DNA from: Pirellula sp.
GTDB taxonomy: Bacteria > Planctomycetota > Planctomycetia > Pirellulales > Pirellulaceae
Length of the DNA: 64,000 nucleotides
Reading direction: 5' to 3'
Assembly: GCA_021299695.1 (NCBI GenBank)
Contig: JAJTEK010000022.1
Location: 38,352-102,351 of the forward strand
The first letter of the stretch is position 1. Each line of letters starts with the position of its first letter. The position numbers were made by a program, and so were the translations under genes. The notes under the pieces are model-generated. The model was not told the origin of the DNA, made no database searches, and saw only the letters and a list, made by a program, of their open reading frames with translations. Positions 36,015 to 44,336 of this stretch are shown one piece after another.

Positions 36015-37586
36015 TTAAAAGTTGTAAGCTGCTCCCAAGGTAAAACCGTGGAGAATCAATGAGTCGCTGGTTTGGATCGAGCTAGATTGCGAGGGAACTC
36101 TAAAGTCATTCGGTATTTGACTTTCGGCGGTGCCTATTCCGGAAACACCTAGAAATCGGTATCCCACGTTTGCAGTCCATCCGCGTGCTATGTGCCAACC
36201 AAGACCTGTTGAGGTCTCTCCGAGAAAAGCGGTAGAATTTTCAGAGACGTCGAAATCAAACGATGTGCCATTGCTCGTCCCCGGAGATACGACTGTTGCC
36301 AATCCCGCTTGGTTGCCTGCAAGGATTCTCTTCGTGCCGTGATTGTTGTAGATACCTGCATTGATTTTGTTCCAAAGCGACCAGCGTGGGGTCAACGACC
36401 AGTGGCTTAACGCTCCGGTCTGCAGACCCCATAGGTCATTGCAGACATCGGATTGGAAGTACGCGTCATTGGCACGGTAGTCGATCGCATCTTGAAACTG
36501 AAACCATCGCACTCCGGAATACAGGCTCAAACGAAGACGGCTGGGAAGGTGAAACCACGGCGCGTTGGAACCCGTAGGCTGTTCAGAGAGGGTCCAACTG
36601 CGACTGTCATCACATCGAGGAGCAAAGGGCTGTCGGGCTGATCCACCGGTTGCAAACCAATAAAAGTTCATGTCCAAATTGTGGAAATCCCGGTGGCTTT
36701 CCAATCGGTGCACAGAGGCGTTCCCAAAGGAATCGGACATCGGGGTTAGCCCCAAGAATAAGCCTTCGATTTTTCCCGGTTGACTCGATGACAGCACATT
36801 GAACGGTAGGTTGGTCGCAAGAGGACCGGATGCCGAATCCTCGACTCGAGCGATGGATGCATCTGGAGAAAGTCCCCAGTAACTTGCCTCAAAGGCGTAT
36901 TTGCCGCAGCCGAAATAACCGCCGACACCTAGTTCGTATCCCCCCGTCGAAGGCATGCGGACATCCTCGGATGCAAGACCTCTGAGTTCCGGATCGCTCG
37001 CGGGGGTCGAATACAGCCGGCTAGATCCTTGGCTGAGGTTCATAAAAAGAGCGTTGGTCGAAAAGAACCAAGGAGAAGGACTCGAGAGCGGTTGGGATGG
37101 TTGGGTGAGAAAAGAACTCGGTGCACCTTTTGCCCAAGTGGAACGAAGGTCCAGATTGATGGAGTTGTTGGGTTCAACAGACTGCGTTGGTTGTGAGGAA
37201 CCCTGATTCAAAATGGGTTCGTCGGCTAGGGGTGAGTCAACTGTGGGAAGTGTGATATTAGGCTGTGTCATTACGACAGGCGGTATCCTCTCGCCGGGCA
37301 CGGCCTCTGGAGCAGGAATCGATGGCAACGAACCAATTGTAGAGGGGATGCCCTGTTCGAGCGTCGGAACTGGCAATGGCAAAGGAGGAGTGAAGTAGCT
37401 AGGTGAGAGGCCTTCGCCAGAAATATGGTTCGTCGATGGACCGTTGGAGATAGTCACCTGTGCTTGGGCCCAAGGCGTGGGTCCGAAGCACAAGGTAGCC
37501 ACAGCTACCCCGCACCCTAGCAAGCAACGCTTAGATGTCCAAGGGCGATCCGAACAGGGGGCCAAGAATATCGGTACACGACTCAT
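36015..37586 (-). CDS. BBP7-type outer-membrane beta-barrel protein
   Basis: 523 residues from ATG 37586, which has GAAGGAAC just upstream; a longer frame reaching 37742 has no such site. Signal peptide (CGVAVATLCFGPTPWAQA) then a ~150-residue Pro/Ser/Thr-rich region, and a barrel domain of alternating strands: GYELGVGGYFGCGKYAFEASYWG, RLRLSLYSGVRWFQFQDAI-type, LWNKINAGIYN, GLGWHIARGWTANVGYRFLG, ending in FTLGAAYNF with the C-terminal Phe of outer-membrane barrels. BBP7 proteins (putative porin family) are expanded in planctomycetes; the function is probably a channel or surface structure. Confidence 0.85.
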   Translation of the reverse strand: MSRVPIFLAPCSDRPWTSKRCLLGCGVAVATLCFGPTPWAQAQVTISNGPSTNHISGEGLSPSYFTPPLPLPVPTLEQGIPSTIGSLPSIPAPEAVPGERIPPVVMTQPNITLPTVDSPLADEPILNQGSSQPTQSVEPNNSINLDLRSTWAKGAPSSFLTQPSQPLSSPSPWFFSTNALFMNLSQGSSRLYSTPASDPELRGLASEDVRMPSTGGYELGVGGYFGCGKYAFEASYWGLSPDASIARVEDSASGPLATNLPFNVLSSSQPGKIEGLFLGLTPMSDSFGNASVHRLESHRDFHNLDMNFYWFATGGSARQPFAPRCDDSRSWTLSEQPTGSNAPWFHLPSRLRLSLYSGVRWFQFQDAIDYRANDAYFQSDVCNDLWGLQTGALSHWSLTPRWSLWNKINAGIYNNHGTKRILAGNQAGLATVVSPGTSNGTSFDFDVSENSTAFLGETSTGLGWHIARGWTANVGYRFLGVSGIGTAESQIPNDFRVPSQSSSIQTSDSLILHGFTLGAAYNF

Positions 37587-37893
37587 CGAGAAGTTCCTTC
37601 TTCTTTCTGATGACCAACAGGCGGAACTCCGGAAAAGTCCCAAGTGACCTACTTGAGCGGTACCCTCAATCCTTTGATGGAACGCTCTCTTTTCATGATT
37701 AAGACATCGGATAGATGGAATTCGAGTATTTGCGGAATGCACTGTGGGTAATGCTGATTCTCAAGGCTGGAGCGTCAGAACCGGCAATTTAGACATAAGC
37801 GGTTCAAGCGGTGGCCGTGCCGACCCGTAGCCATCGGCTGCCAAACGGTGGTGGTTTTGGTGGTTGAGTAAAGCGTCCCCTGTCTGGCGAGCT
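37587..37893. other. Gap between BBP7 and the 67-bp repeats; no gene seen
   Basis: This stretch holds the BBP7 promoter side (minus strand) and no convincing gene. At 37827-37840 it carries GTAGCCATCGGCTG, the inverse of a 14-mer at 7951-7964. The end (about 37870-37893) leads into the repeat array. Confidence 0.5.
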
Positions 37894-38058
37894 GCTACGG
37901 GGGACAGGCACCTGTAGCAGTGCCCGGTGCAAACCCACCTATTGCTAGCATACCACCGCTGCTACGGGGGACAGGCACCTGTAGAAGCGCCCGGTGCAAA
38001 CCCACCGATTGCTAGCATACCACCGCTGCTACGGGGGACAGGCACCTGTAGCAGTGCC
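37894..38058. repeat. 67-bp tandem repeat array, about 2.5 copies, upstream of a REP-associated transposase
   Basis: Copies begin at 37894, 37961 and 38028 (the third is partial, ending about 38058). The shared start is GCTACGGGGGACAGGCACCT. Each unit contains the small inverted motif GCAC-CTGTA-GCAGTGC-like and ends in the conserved TTGCTAGCATACCACC. Copy two differs at a few sites. Their position just before a Y1/HUH (RAYT-type) transposase and the palindromic parts are what is expected for REP/REPIN-related elements, the substrates of such transposases. Confidence 0.85.
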
Positions 38059-38423
38059 ATCGCCTTTTTAGCAATTCCTTCTTGGTTCCAAATCGACCAT
38101 TCCTCTGCCTTTACTCGACCCGCAAAGTGGCGCGCAAAGCAGAAGGGATTTAAGCTCAGAAAGCTCTCAAAACACACGGTTTTGCGTAGGTTTCAAAAAA
38201 GAAAATAATTAATCGACCAATTCGTTGACACAAACGCACTTTTTTAAAAAATGAATGGGGTAGTTGTTCGTTAGCCGCAGTAAATGCAAACACTGAACCT
38301 AATCCAAACATCGCAATTCTTGCTGCCGGCGTACGGTACACAGAGATCAGTAGCCCAACGAGGCTTAAGTATTGCGTGGGTGTGTGTGATAAATTTCACC
38401 TCAATAGTAGGGAGACCCGTATC
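38059..38423. other. Leader region of the transposase; no other gene seen
   Basis: 365 bases, AT-rich after 38150 (for example AAAAAAGAAAATAATTAATCG), with short frames but no recognisable protein. It should contain the transposase promoter. A Shine-Dalgarno-like TAGGGAGA lies just before the ATG at 38424. Confidence 0.4.
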
Positions 38424-39737
38424 ATGGCTCGCAGTAATCGTTCAAGCCGTATTTCTCCTGACGAGGTGACCATCGTTCATGTCACCACCCAGGTGGCTCA
38501 GCAGATGTTTCTACTGGGCAAGGATTCCTTGTCCGGACAAGACTTTTCGCACCGTAAGGACTGGATAATTAACATCATGTCCTTTCAATCCATTTACATG
38601 GGCATCGATGTCTTACGATTCGCCGTCATGGACAATCACGTCCATTTCTTACTGCGCACGCGGCCCGATGTGGTCGGTAAATGGACGGCCAAGGAGGTTG
38701 TAACTAGGTGGATGAGTCTGTGTCCGCAACGAAAGCGTCGCAGAAAAGTAGAAGGCAAGTGGGTCTACGAGCCAATTGAGCCTACCCAAGAAGAAATCGA
38801 TGCGATCGCCAATGACGAAGCGATGGTAAAGAAGCTTCGTCGCAAGCTTAGCTCGGTCAGCTTTTGGATGCAGTTGCTTAAGCAAAAAGTAGCCAAGCGG
38901 GCCAATGCCGAAGTGCAAAAAGAAGGGGAGGTCAAGGGAGCTTTCTGGAAGGGGCGTTTTCACATGACAGTTATCCATTCCTCAGACTATTTATTATCTT
39001 GCGCCGTGTACATCGACTTGAATGCAATTCGGGCCAAGGTGACCAATTCGCTCGATGGCTATCAGTACACCTCGATCTATATGCAACTCGAGGAAGCTTA
39101 TAGGCAGATGGGCGAAGAAGGAGAGCATATCGACTGGGACGTCGAGTCGCTGCGTAAATTCGCCGAGAAGTCGATGCTCAGCCCCGTAGAGATGAAGGAG
39201 GAAAAAACCGATGAGGCTTCGGCAGATGCTGTTGAGGCCACGCCCCGATGTAGCGATACAGGCTTCTTGCAAATCAGCCTTGGTAGGTACTGTTCGTTGC
39301 TGATTTGGAGCATTCAGAATGAATGCGTCAATCGCGATTCGCCCTCAGAAAAGCCAGAGGACCCGAAGAGAAAAAAGCCGAAGTCACGTTCGAGCGATCC
39401 CAAAGTGGATCCGGCTAACGAAGCTCAAGTAGCTACGGAGGTTTCGGGTCCTACGGCGACTGAACAACAGGATGATCGCTCCACAGATCAAGTTCTTGAC
39501 GAATCCTTGCACCCGGTAGTACGAATGCATGGAATGGGCCGCGGGACATGGAATGACCGGCTCAGGTTATTCCGCAAGTTGTTTCCTCGGGAGGCAGGGG
39601 TTCATCCGAAGCAGCGGGATACCAAGAGTTGTAAATATGCTTTGCCCAACCAAGTCAAGGAAGAGCTCATGGGCTATGAGCTTCATCGGTGGGGATCGAA
39701 AAACCCTGCAAGTCGATTCGATTTACCAAGTCGGTAG
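38424..39737 (+). CDS. REP-associated tyrosine (Y1/HUH) transposase, RAYT-type
   Basis: 437 residues from ATG 38424 (RBS GGGAGA nearby). The HUH pair is His72 and His74 in MDNHVHFLL. The catalytic Tyr is probably Tyr196 in CAVYIDLNAIRAKV, the equivalent of the tyrosine in the family's Y-I-x-x-N-P motif. The strand-transfer helix and FWKGRFHMTVIHSSDYLL are also typical. The protein has large insertions (about 95-150) and a long C-terminal tail (about 240-437, with a Lys/Arg/Pro/Ser stretch) that short RAYTs lack, as in the large planctomycete group. RAYTs handle palindromic single-stranded DNA such as REPs and are usually single-copy domesticated genes. No terminal insertion-sequence ends were found. 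Confidence 0.88.
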   Translation: MARSNRSSRISPDEVTIVHVTTQVAQQMFLLGKDSLSGQDFSHRKDWIINIMSFQSIYMGIDVLRFAVMDNHVHFLLRTRPDVVGKWTAKEVVTRWMSLCPQRKRRRKVEGKWVYEPIEPTQEEIDAIANDEAMVKKLRRKLSSVSFWMQLLKQKVAKRANAEVQKEGEVKGAFWKGRFHMTVIHSSDYLLSCAVYIDLNAIRAKVTNSLDGYQYTSIYMQLEEAYRQMGEEGEHIDWDVESLRKFAEKSMLSPVEMKEEKTDEASADAVEATPRCSDTGFLQISLGRYCSLLIWSIQNECVNRDSPSEKPEDPKRKKPKSRSSDPKVDPANEAQVATEVSGPTATEQQDDRSTDQVLDESLHPVVRMHGMGRGTWNDRLRLFRKLFPREAGVHPKQRDTKSCKYALPNQVKEELMGYELHRWGSKNPASRFDLPSR

Positions 39738-39754
39738 GTTACCAAGTCGGTAGG
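39723..39754. repeat. 16-bp perfect tandem duplication at the transposase 3' end
   Basis: TTACCAAGTCGGTAGG is present twice in direct contact at 39723-39738 and 39739-39754. The transposase stop codon (TAG, 39735-39737) lies in the first copy. Confidence 0.9.
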
Positions 39755-39764
39755 GAAATTGCTC

Positions 39765-40271
39765 TTAGGAGCCTTCCTCGGTAGCATCCCGGGGGACGAA
39801 GGAACCGGGATCTGGCCAACATGCCACTAGTGCATCCATTTCAACATTTTCGGCGGTCCATTGAAGTTTTTTCCATGGCTCGATTCGCCGGATTCGATGT
39901 GTTTGTGTAACCTGAGGCATCAGGTAGGTGAATGCCTTTTGAATCGGCCCTAAACGGTCGTGATCGTCCACTCCACGGACGTCGATCTGTCGCCGTAGGT
40001 ACAACCCGCGGTCCTCCTTCGAATCGTATTCTTCAATACCGTCTAGAACCCTCAAGGTCTCTTCGATGTCGTTTGGAGAAAAGATCCAAAGCTCACCTAA
40101 CACCCAATCGCTCCCTGGGTGCATGCCTGGGTAACTTCCCAAATCCCAGAGTTCGCCGAGGGTGATTGCAGGCCTTAGCGAAATAGGTGACTTGGGCCAA
40201 AGTGAACCTCGAAGCTGATTTTTCTTCAGTGTCCCATAGACAAAGATGCCCACCTTATCCGTCTTGTTCAT
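39765..40271 (-). CDS. Gamma-glutamylcyclotransferase (AIG2/GGCT-like) family protein
   Basis: 168 residues. The fold signature FVYGTLKKNQLRG near the N-terminus is the substrate-binding Tyr-Gly-Thr-Leu loop. Then GELWDLGSYPGMHPG, VLGELWIF and the segment LDGIEEYD, whose Glu is a candidate catalytic residue. Such enzymes cyclise gamma-glutamyl groups to 5-oxoproline or act on related amines. Other members are of unknown substrate. It is the downstream neighbour of the protease gene (70 bases) but no shared role is evident. Confidence 0.85.
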   Translation of the reverse strand: MNKTDKVGIFVYGTLKKNQLRGSLWPKSPISLRPAITLGELWDLGSYPGMHPGSDWVLGELWIFSPNDIEETLRVLDGIEEYDSKEDRGLYLRRQIDVRGVDDHDRLGPIQKAFTYLMPQVTQTHRIRRIEPWKKLQWTAENVEMDALVACWPDPGSFVPRDATEEGS

Positions 40272-40341
40272 CGAAGTACTCTCTGGTACGGCATGCTTGT
40301 GTTGTTTGCTGTTCGGAGGGCGAGCGTTCTACGAAAAATTC

Positions 40342-41841
40342 CTAGGGGATGATTCGAAGGCGCTCGCCTCGCAAGAGCTTCATGTCCTTGAGATTGATCA
40401 TCTTTCGGTCCTCGCAAGGTTCGATCACCACGAATAAAGACATCAGACCGTTGCCTTGGAAATACTCTACCTTGATGGGCAACAAGCCTTTTGTCAATCG
40501 AACGATTCGTCCAGAGGGTTTCGCGGGATGGTTTCCATCATTATCGATAAAAAGTTCGTCGTTGATGTAGAGTTTGCTTCCGTCGTCGGATACCAGAACG
40601 ATTCGGTAGAGGCCATCGGATTCGATGGCTGCATTTCCTAAGAAACGGATCGCAAAGTCTTGGTTCCGGTCCATCGCCAAGGGAGCAAGATCGAATGATT
40701 CGGTCACTCCCCCACGAACCGACTTTAGCATGTCAAAGTCAGGCATCTGGTTGAATTTGCCTTCGTAGAACTCGTAACGGATCCCTGTTTGGGTCGTTTC
40801 TGCTTGGATGGTCTTTAGTCCTACGGTGGACTCCAAAGGCCATTGCACTTGGATGGATTCCCCATTGCGTTCGACCGTAAGTGTCAATTGATCGCGATTG
40901 GGCAAAAGGTTTTCGAGCATTAGCTGCCAATCGATTCGATTTCGCATCGGCTCATTATTTGCGGTCTTGATCCGATCCCCAGGAAGGATGGCGGTGTCGG
41001 CTTCATTTGGGATCGAGGAGCTAGCCACGGAGAGGACTTTTAGGTCGCTTGCTAGTGGGTCGAATTCCAGTCGAGTCGTTTTTCGGTGCGCCCATTCGGA
41101 TTCGAGCATTCGCTGAGCTAAACGATTCGCACGATCGATAGGGATCGCCAGTCCGATGTTTTGTTCACCTTCGATGACTGCCGAGACGATGCCGATCAAT
41201 TCGCCTTCCATATTGACCAGTGGGCCGCCTGAGTTGCCTTTGTTGCTAGCAGCATCGAATTGGATCAATCGTTCTCGGCGATCATTGATGTAATTCGACA
41301 TGACCATGGCGTTGGGGCCTCCTTCGAGCACTTCTTTGGCGCTGACGATACCGGCGGTGAAGACCAGTCCCCTCCCCCCTGGATTTCCAGCCACGACGAT
41401 GGGTTCTCCGTTGATGACCTCGGAACTGATTCCGATCGGGATGGTGGCCAGTGGGGGCTGGATGTCCAGGAGCCGAACTATGGCCAGATCGGACTCTGGA
41501 TAGCGGGAGACGACCTCGAATCGAACGCGTTTGGAATCCTGGAAAAGGGCGAACCCTTGAGGCTCTGGAAGTACGTGGTTATTCGTAAGCACGTAGCCTT
41601 CTGGATGGATGATCGACCCGCTACCCGAAGAGATTTGGTTGTTGCCGATGGGAGTAAATAGGCCGACGACTGCCGGTTCGATACGTTGAATCACCTTGAC
41701 CAGCGGGGTGATTCGTGGCGAGTTCTCCGGGGGTGAGCCACCTTGGGTGGGATTTTGGGCCAAGACCACTGGGATCAGTCCGAAGGGAATCAGAGCTAAA
41801 GCGAGGAAAAAACGTGGTTGGAGAGGTACTCTGCGGAACAT
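40342..41841 (-). CDS. Trypsin-like (HtrA/Deg-type) serine protease fused to PDZ-like and PA14 domains
   Basis: 499 residues. Signal peptide (PRFFLALALIPFGLIPVVLA), then a trypsin-like domain with His89 (TNNHVL), Asp118 (ESDLAIVRL) and Ser204 (GNSGGPL). A PDZ-like region follows (about 245-335, LPGDRIKTANNEPMRNRIDW) and then a PA14 domain (about 345-480: YEFYEGKFNQMPDFD, LVSDDGSKLYINDELF, GLLPIKVEYFQGNG). PA14 is a carbohydrate-binding beta-barrel; joining it to an HtrA core suggests a protease held near glycans or cell envelope. This combination is unusual outside planctomycetes. It diverges from the RluA gene; no start-deciding ribosome site was seen. Confidence 0.9.
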   Translation of the reverse strand: MFRRVPLQPRFFLALALIPFGLIPVVLAQNPTQGGSPPENSPRITPLVKVIQRIEPAVVGLFTPIGNNQISSGSGSIIHPEGYVLTNNHVLPEPQGFALFQDSKRVRFEVVSRYPESDLAIVRLLDIQPPLATIPIGISSEVINGEPIVVAGNPGGRGLVFTAGIVSAKEVLEGGPNAMVMSNYINDRRERLIQFDAASNKGNSGGPLVNMEGELIGIVSAVIEGEQNIGLAIPIDRANRLAQRMLESEWAHRKTTRLEFDPLASDLKVLSVASSSIPNEADTAILPGDRIKTANNEPMRNRIDWQLMLENLLPNRDQLTLTVERNGESIQVQWPLESTVGLKTIQAETTQTGIRYEFYEGKFNQMPDFDMLKSVRGGVTESFDLAPLAMDRNQDFAIRFLGNAAIESDGLYRIVLVSDDGSKLYINDELFIDNDGNHPAKPSGRIVRLTKGLLPIKVEYFQGNGLMSLFVVIEPCEDRKMINLKDMKLLRGERLRIIP

Positions 41842-42081
41842 ATCGGTCTCTTGGAATTCCTTGAGAGAGCCCAGAATTTGCGGGGATTTGAGACCTTCAA
41901 GCTACAATCCCGCGATGGGCTTGGCAATGTGGGCAGGGTCAATCGAAGCGTTTAGGCGGCGTAACTCTGCGAGAATTCCGGCAATTCGGCTGATCCAAAG
42001 CCCGTTGAAAAGCTATGCTAATCTCGCTACGGATAGTCGCAAGTTGCATTCCAACGAGGAATGCTTGGAAGAGAGCCGACG

Positions 42082-43074
42082 ATGAGCACCGAAACGATCC
42101 AAGTCCCATCCAACATCCCACCACCGGCTCGTCAATTGGCCAATGTGCTGAGGAACGTTCTGGGGATACCTATGAGTCACTGCGTATGGCTCATCGAGAA
42201 TAACTGTGTGACGGTCAATCATCGACCCTGTCGCAAAAGCCACCTGAGGGTTGAACCTGGTGATTTGCTTCAGATCGACAGGATCCCAATGCCCATTGCG
42301 CAGCCGACGGCACGTAAGAGTGCGGCGAGTCGAGGTGCGATCGAGTTTTTGCATGACGATTCGGATCTTTGCGTAGTGGTTAAGCCAGCGAATTTGCTGA
42401 CCGTACCCACCCAGTATCGCGAGGGCCAAACGCTTGTTGGGCGAGTGGAACGACGGCTTAAGGACCAGGATTCACGAGCGAAGATATTCTGTGTGCATCG
42501 ATTGGATCGAGACGTCTCGGGCGTGCTGGTCATGGCAAAGAGTCTTGCGGTCGCAGAGAAGCTTCGCAATCAATTTGCGGAGCGCAAGCCTGACCGTCAA
42601 TACATCGCGATTGTTGCAGGGACGGTGCATAACGATTCGGGGACAGTGCGAAATTATCTGGCTACCGATGCGAATCTGAACCGTTATGCGGTTGCCGACC
42701 CATCGCAGGGAGAGCTTGCGATCACCCACTATACGGTTCGTCAGCGATGGCAGGATACGACTTTGGTCGAAGTTCGTCTTGAAACGGGACGGCGGAATCA
42801 GATCCGTATCCATCTTGCAGATCTTGGGCATCCGATCTTAGGGGATCCACGATACCGTCGGGATCTGGCAACCCATCGCGCTTGGCCGTATCGACGTATC
42901 GCTTTGCATGCCGAGAGCCTTGGGTTTGTTCATCCGACAACAGGCTTGCCATTGCGGTTCGTTGCACAATGGCCCCAAGAGTTTCGAGATTGCCAGCGAG
43001 GCGTATCGAGCCATCGCAAGGGTGGCAAAGAGGGCAGATCGGACAGATCCGACACAGAGAGTCAAGGAGACTGA
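42082..43074 (+). CDS. RluA-family 23S rRNA pseudouridine synthase
   Basis: 330 residues from ATG 42082, which has GGAAGAGAG just before it (an earlier ATG lies 21 bases upstream). N-terminal S4-like RNA-binding segment (about 15-70: NVLRNVLGIPMSHCVWLIEN), then the synthase domain with HRLDRDVSG; the catalytic Asp is Asp142. RNQIRIHLADLGHPILGDP is the usual second motif. The enzyme isomerises uridine to pseudouridine in rRNA (RluC/RluD-type). The C-terminal ~20 residues are a charged Lys/Arg/Ser/Asp tail. The EboE-like gene begins 3 bases after the stop. Confidence 0.94.
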   Translation: MSTETIQVPSNIPPPARQLANVLRNVLGIPMSHCVWLIENNCVTVNHRPCRKSHLRVEPGDLLQIDRIPMPIAQPTARKSAASRGAIEFLHDDSDLCVVVKPANLLTVPTQYREGQTLVGRVERRLKDQDSRAKIFCVHRLDRDVSGVLVMAKSLAVAEKLRNQFAERKPDRQYIAIVAGTVHNDSGTVRNYLATDANLNRYAVADPSQGELAITHYTVRQRWQDTTLVEVRLETGRRNQIRIHLADLGHPILGDPRYRRDLATHRAWPYRRIALHAESLGFVHPTTGLPLRFVAQWPQEFRDCQRGVSSHRKGGKEGRSDRSDTESQGD

Positions 43075-43077
43075 TCG

Positions 43078-44331
43078 ATGGTAGGGGCTGGTAGCGGACT
43101 GCTGTTGGGGTACTGCACCAACGTGCATGCGGGACTCGACACTGAGTCTATTCTTGCGAATCTTCGTCAATGTGCTTTGCCTGTCAGACGCAAGCTCGGG
43201 CGATCGAGTTTAGGAGTTGGTCTGTGGTTTTCCCAAGGGGCAGCCAAGGAGCTCGTTGGAACCGAGCGTTTGGATCGTTTCGCCCGGGAGCTCGATCAGA
43301 TGGGCTTGGTTGCTTATACCATCAATGGATTTCCGCAGGACGATTTCCATCAAAAGGTGGTCAAGCATCGGGTGTATCGGCCCGCATGGTGGGAGCCTGC
43401 ACGTTTGGAATACACTCGGGATTTGGTCCGAATTATGGATCGGTTGTTGCCCTCGGGGGTATCGGGTTCGATCTCGACGTTACCCATCGGTTGGGGATCG
43501 GATGCGATGGATGGGGCAGTTGCAATACCGGGAACTAAGCAAGAGGATCGATGTGCACGAGCTGCATCGCAATTGTTGTTGCTTGCCGGTGAGCTCAACG
43601 AACTCTATGAGCGAACAGGGCGAAGGATTCGCATTGCACTAGAGCCAGAGCCGGGCTGCGTTTTTACCGATCATGCATCGATGCGAGCATTTTACGATCG
43701 GTGGTGGACATCGCCTTGGGTGAGTTCTGCTCAAGGCGATTTAGCAAGAGAGTACTTGACGGTCTGTCATGATATTTGCCATTCGGCCGTCATGGGTGAG
43801 GACCAACATCAGCAGTATGAGCTTTCTTGTTCGGCAGGGATTCGGGTTGGCAAGGTGCAGGTTTCCTCTGCGATCCGGGTTGCCTGGAGTCAATTGGATC
43901 TAGGTTCCCAGGAGCGGGCATTGCTGCAACTGTCGGAATTCGCTGAAGATCGTTACTTGCACCAAACCTTGAGGATCGATGCCGAGGGGAATCGGCATTT
44001 GGAGGAGGACTTGCCGGAAGTCTTGAAAAGGTACCTCTACGGAGGAAGGCTGCTGGATCAAACCACGCTCAGTGACCAGCAGTGGTTGATCCATTTCCAT
44101 GTGCCGATTTACCTGCAGCGATGGGGTTACATCGAGTCGACTCAATCGCAGATCATCGCTTGGTTGAAGCTTGCCAAGAGCCGACCGGAGTTACTTGGTT
44201 CGGAGGTGGCTTATGAGGTCGAAACCTACGCATGGGGAGTATTACCTAGCGAGTTGCGACGCGAATCGCTCGATGAGGGGATCGCCCAGGAGATTGCATG
44301 GTTGCAATCGCAACTGGATATGATGGGGTAA
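43078..44331 (+). CDS. EboE-like (metabolite traffic protein) TIM-barrel protein
   Basis: 417 residues. It reads as a xylose-isomerase-like TIM barrel of the ebo (metabolite traffic) type: LLGYCTNVHAGLDTESI near the start, VAYTINGFPQDDFH, IALEPEPGCVF, VCHDICHSAVMGED and RVGKVQVSSAI. The Glu in EPEPG and the His/Asp in CHDICH would be metal ligands. In other bacteria EboE is in a cluster with EboA-D/F that prepares and exports terpenoid-type metabolites; here it stands alone behind RluA, 3 bases after that stop. The family name is from pattern memory and deserves a search. The start could also be a downstream codon near 43105. Confidence 0.7.
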   Translation: MVGAGSGLLLGYCTNVHAGLDTESILANLRQCALPVRRKLGRSSLGVGLWFSQGAAKELVGTERLDRFARELDQMGLVAYTINGFPQDDFHQKVVKHRVYRPAWWEPARLEYTRDLVRIMDRLLPSGVSGSISTLPIGWGSDAMDGAVAIPGTKQEDRCARAASQLLLLAGELNELYERTGRRIRIALEPEPGCVFTDHASMRAFYDRWWTSPWVSSAQGDLAREYLTVCHDICHSAVMGEDQHQQYELSCSAGIRVGKVQVSSAIRVAWSQLDLGSQERALLQLSEFAEDRYLHQTLRIDAEGNRHLEEDLPEVLKRYLYGGRLLDQTTLSDQQWLIHFHVPIYLQRWGYIESTQSQIIAWLKLAKSRPELLGSEVAYEVETYAWGVLPSELRRESLDEGIAQEIAWLQSQLDMMG

Positions 44332-44336
44332 CCGGA

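Noticed and set aside
37927..38208. Small frame across the 67-bp array
   Set aside because: It reads the tandem repeat and has no domain or ribosome site; treated as composition.
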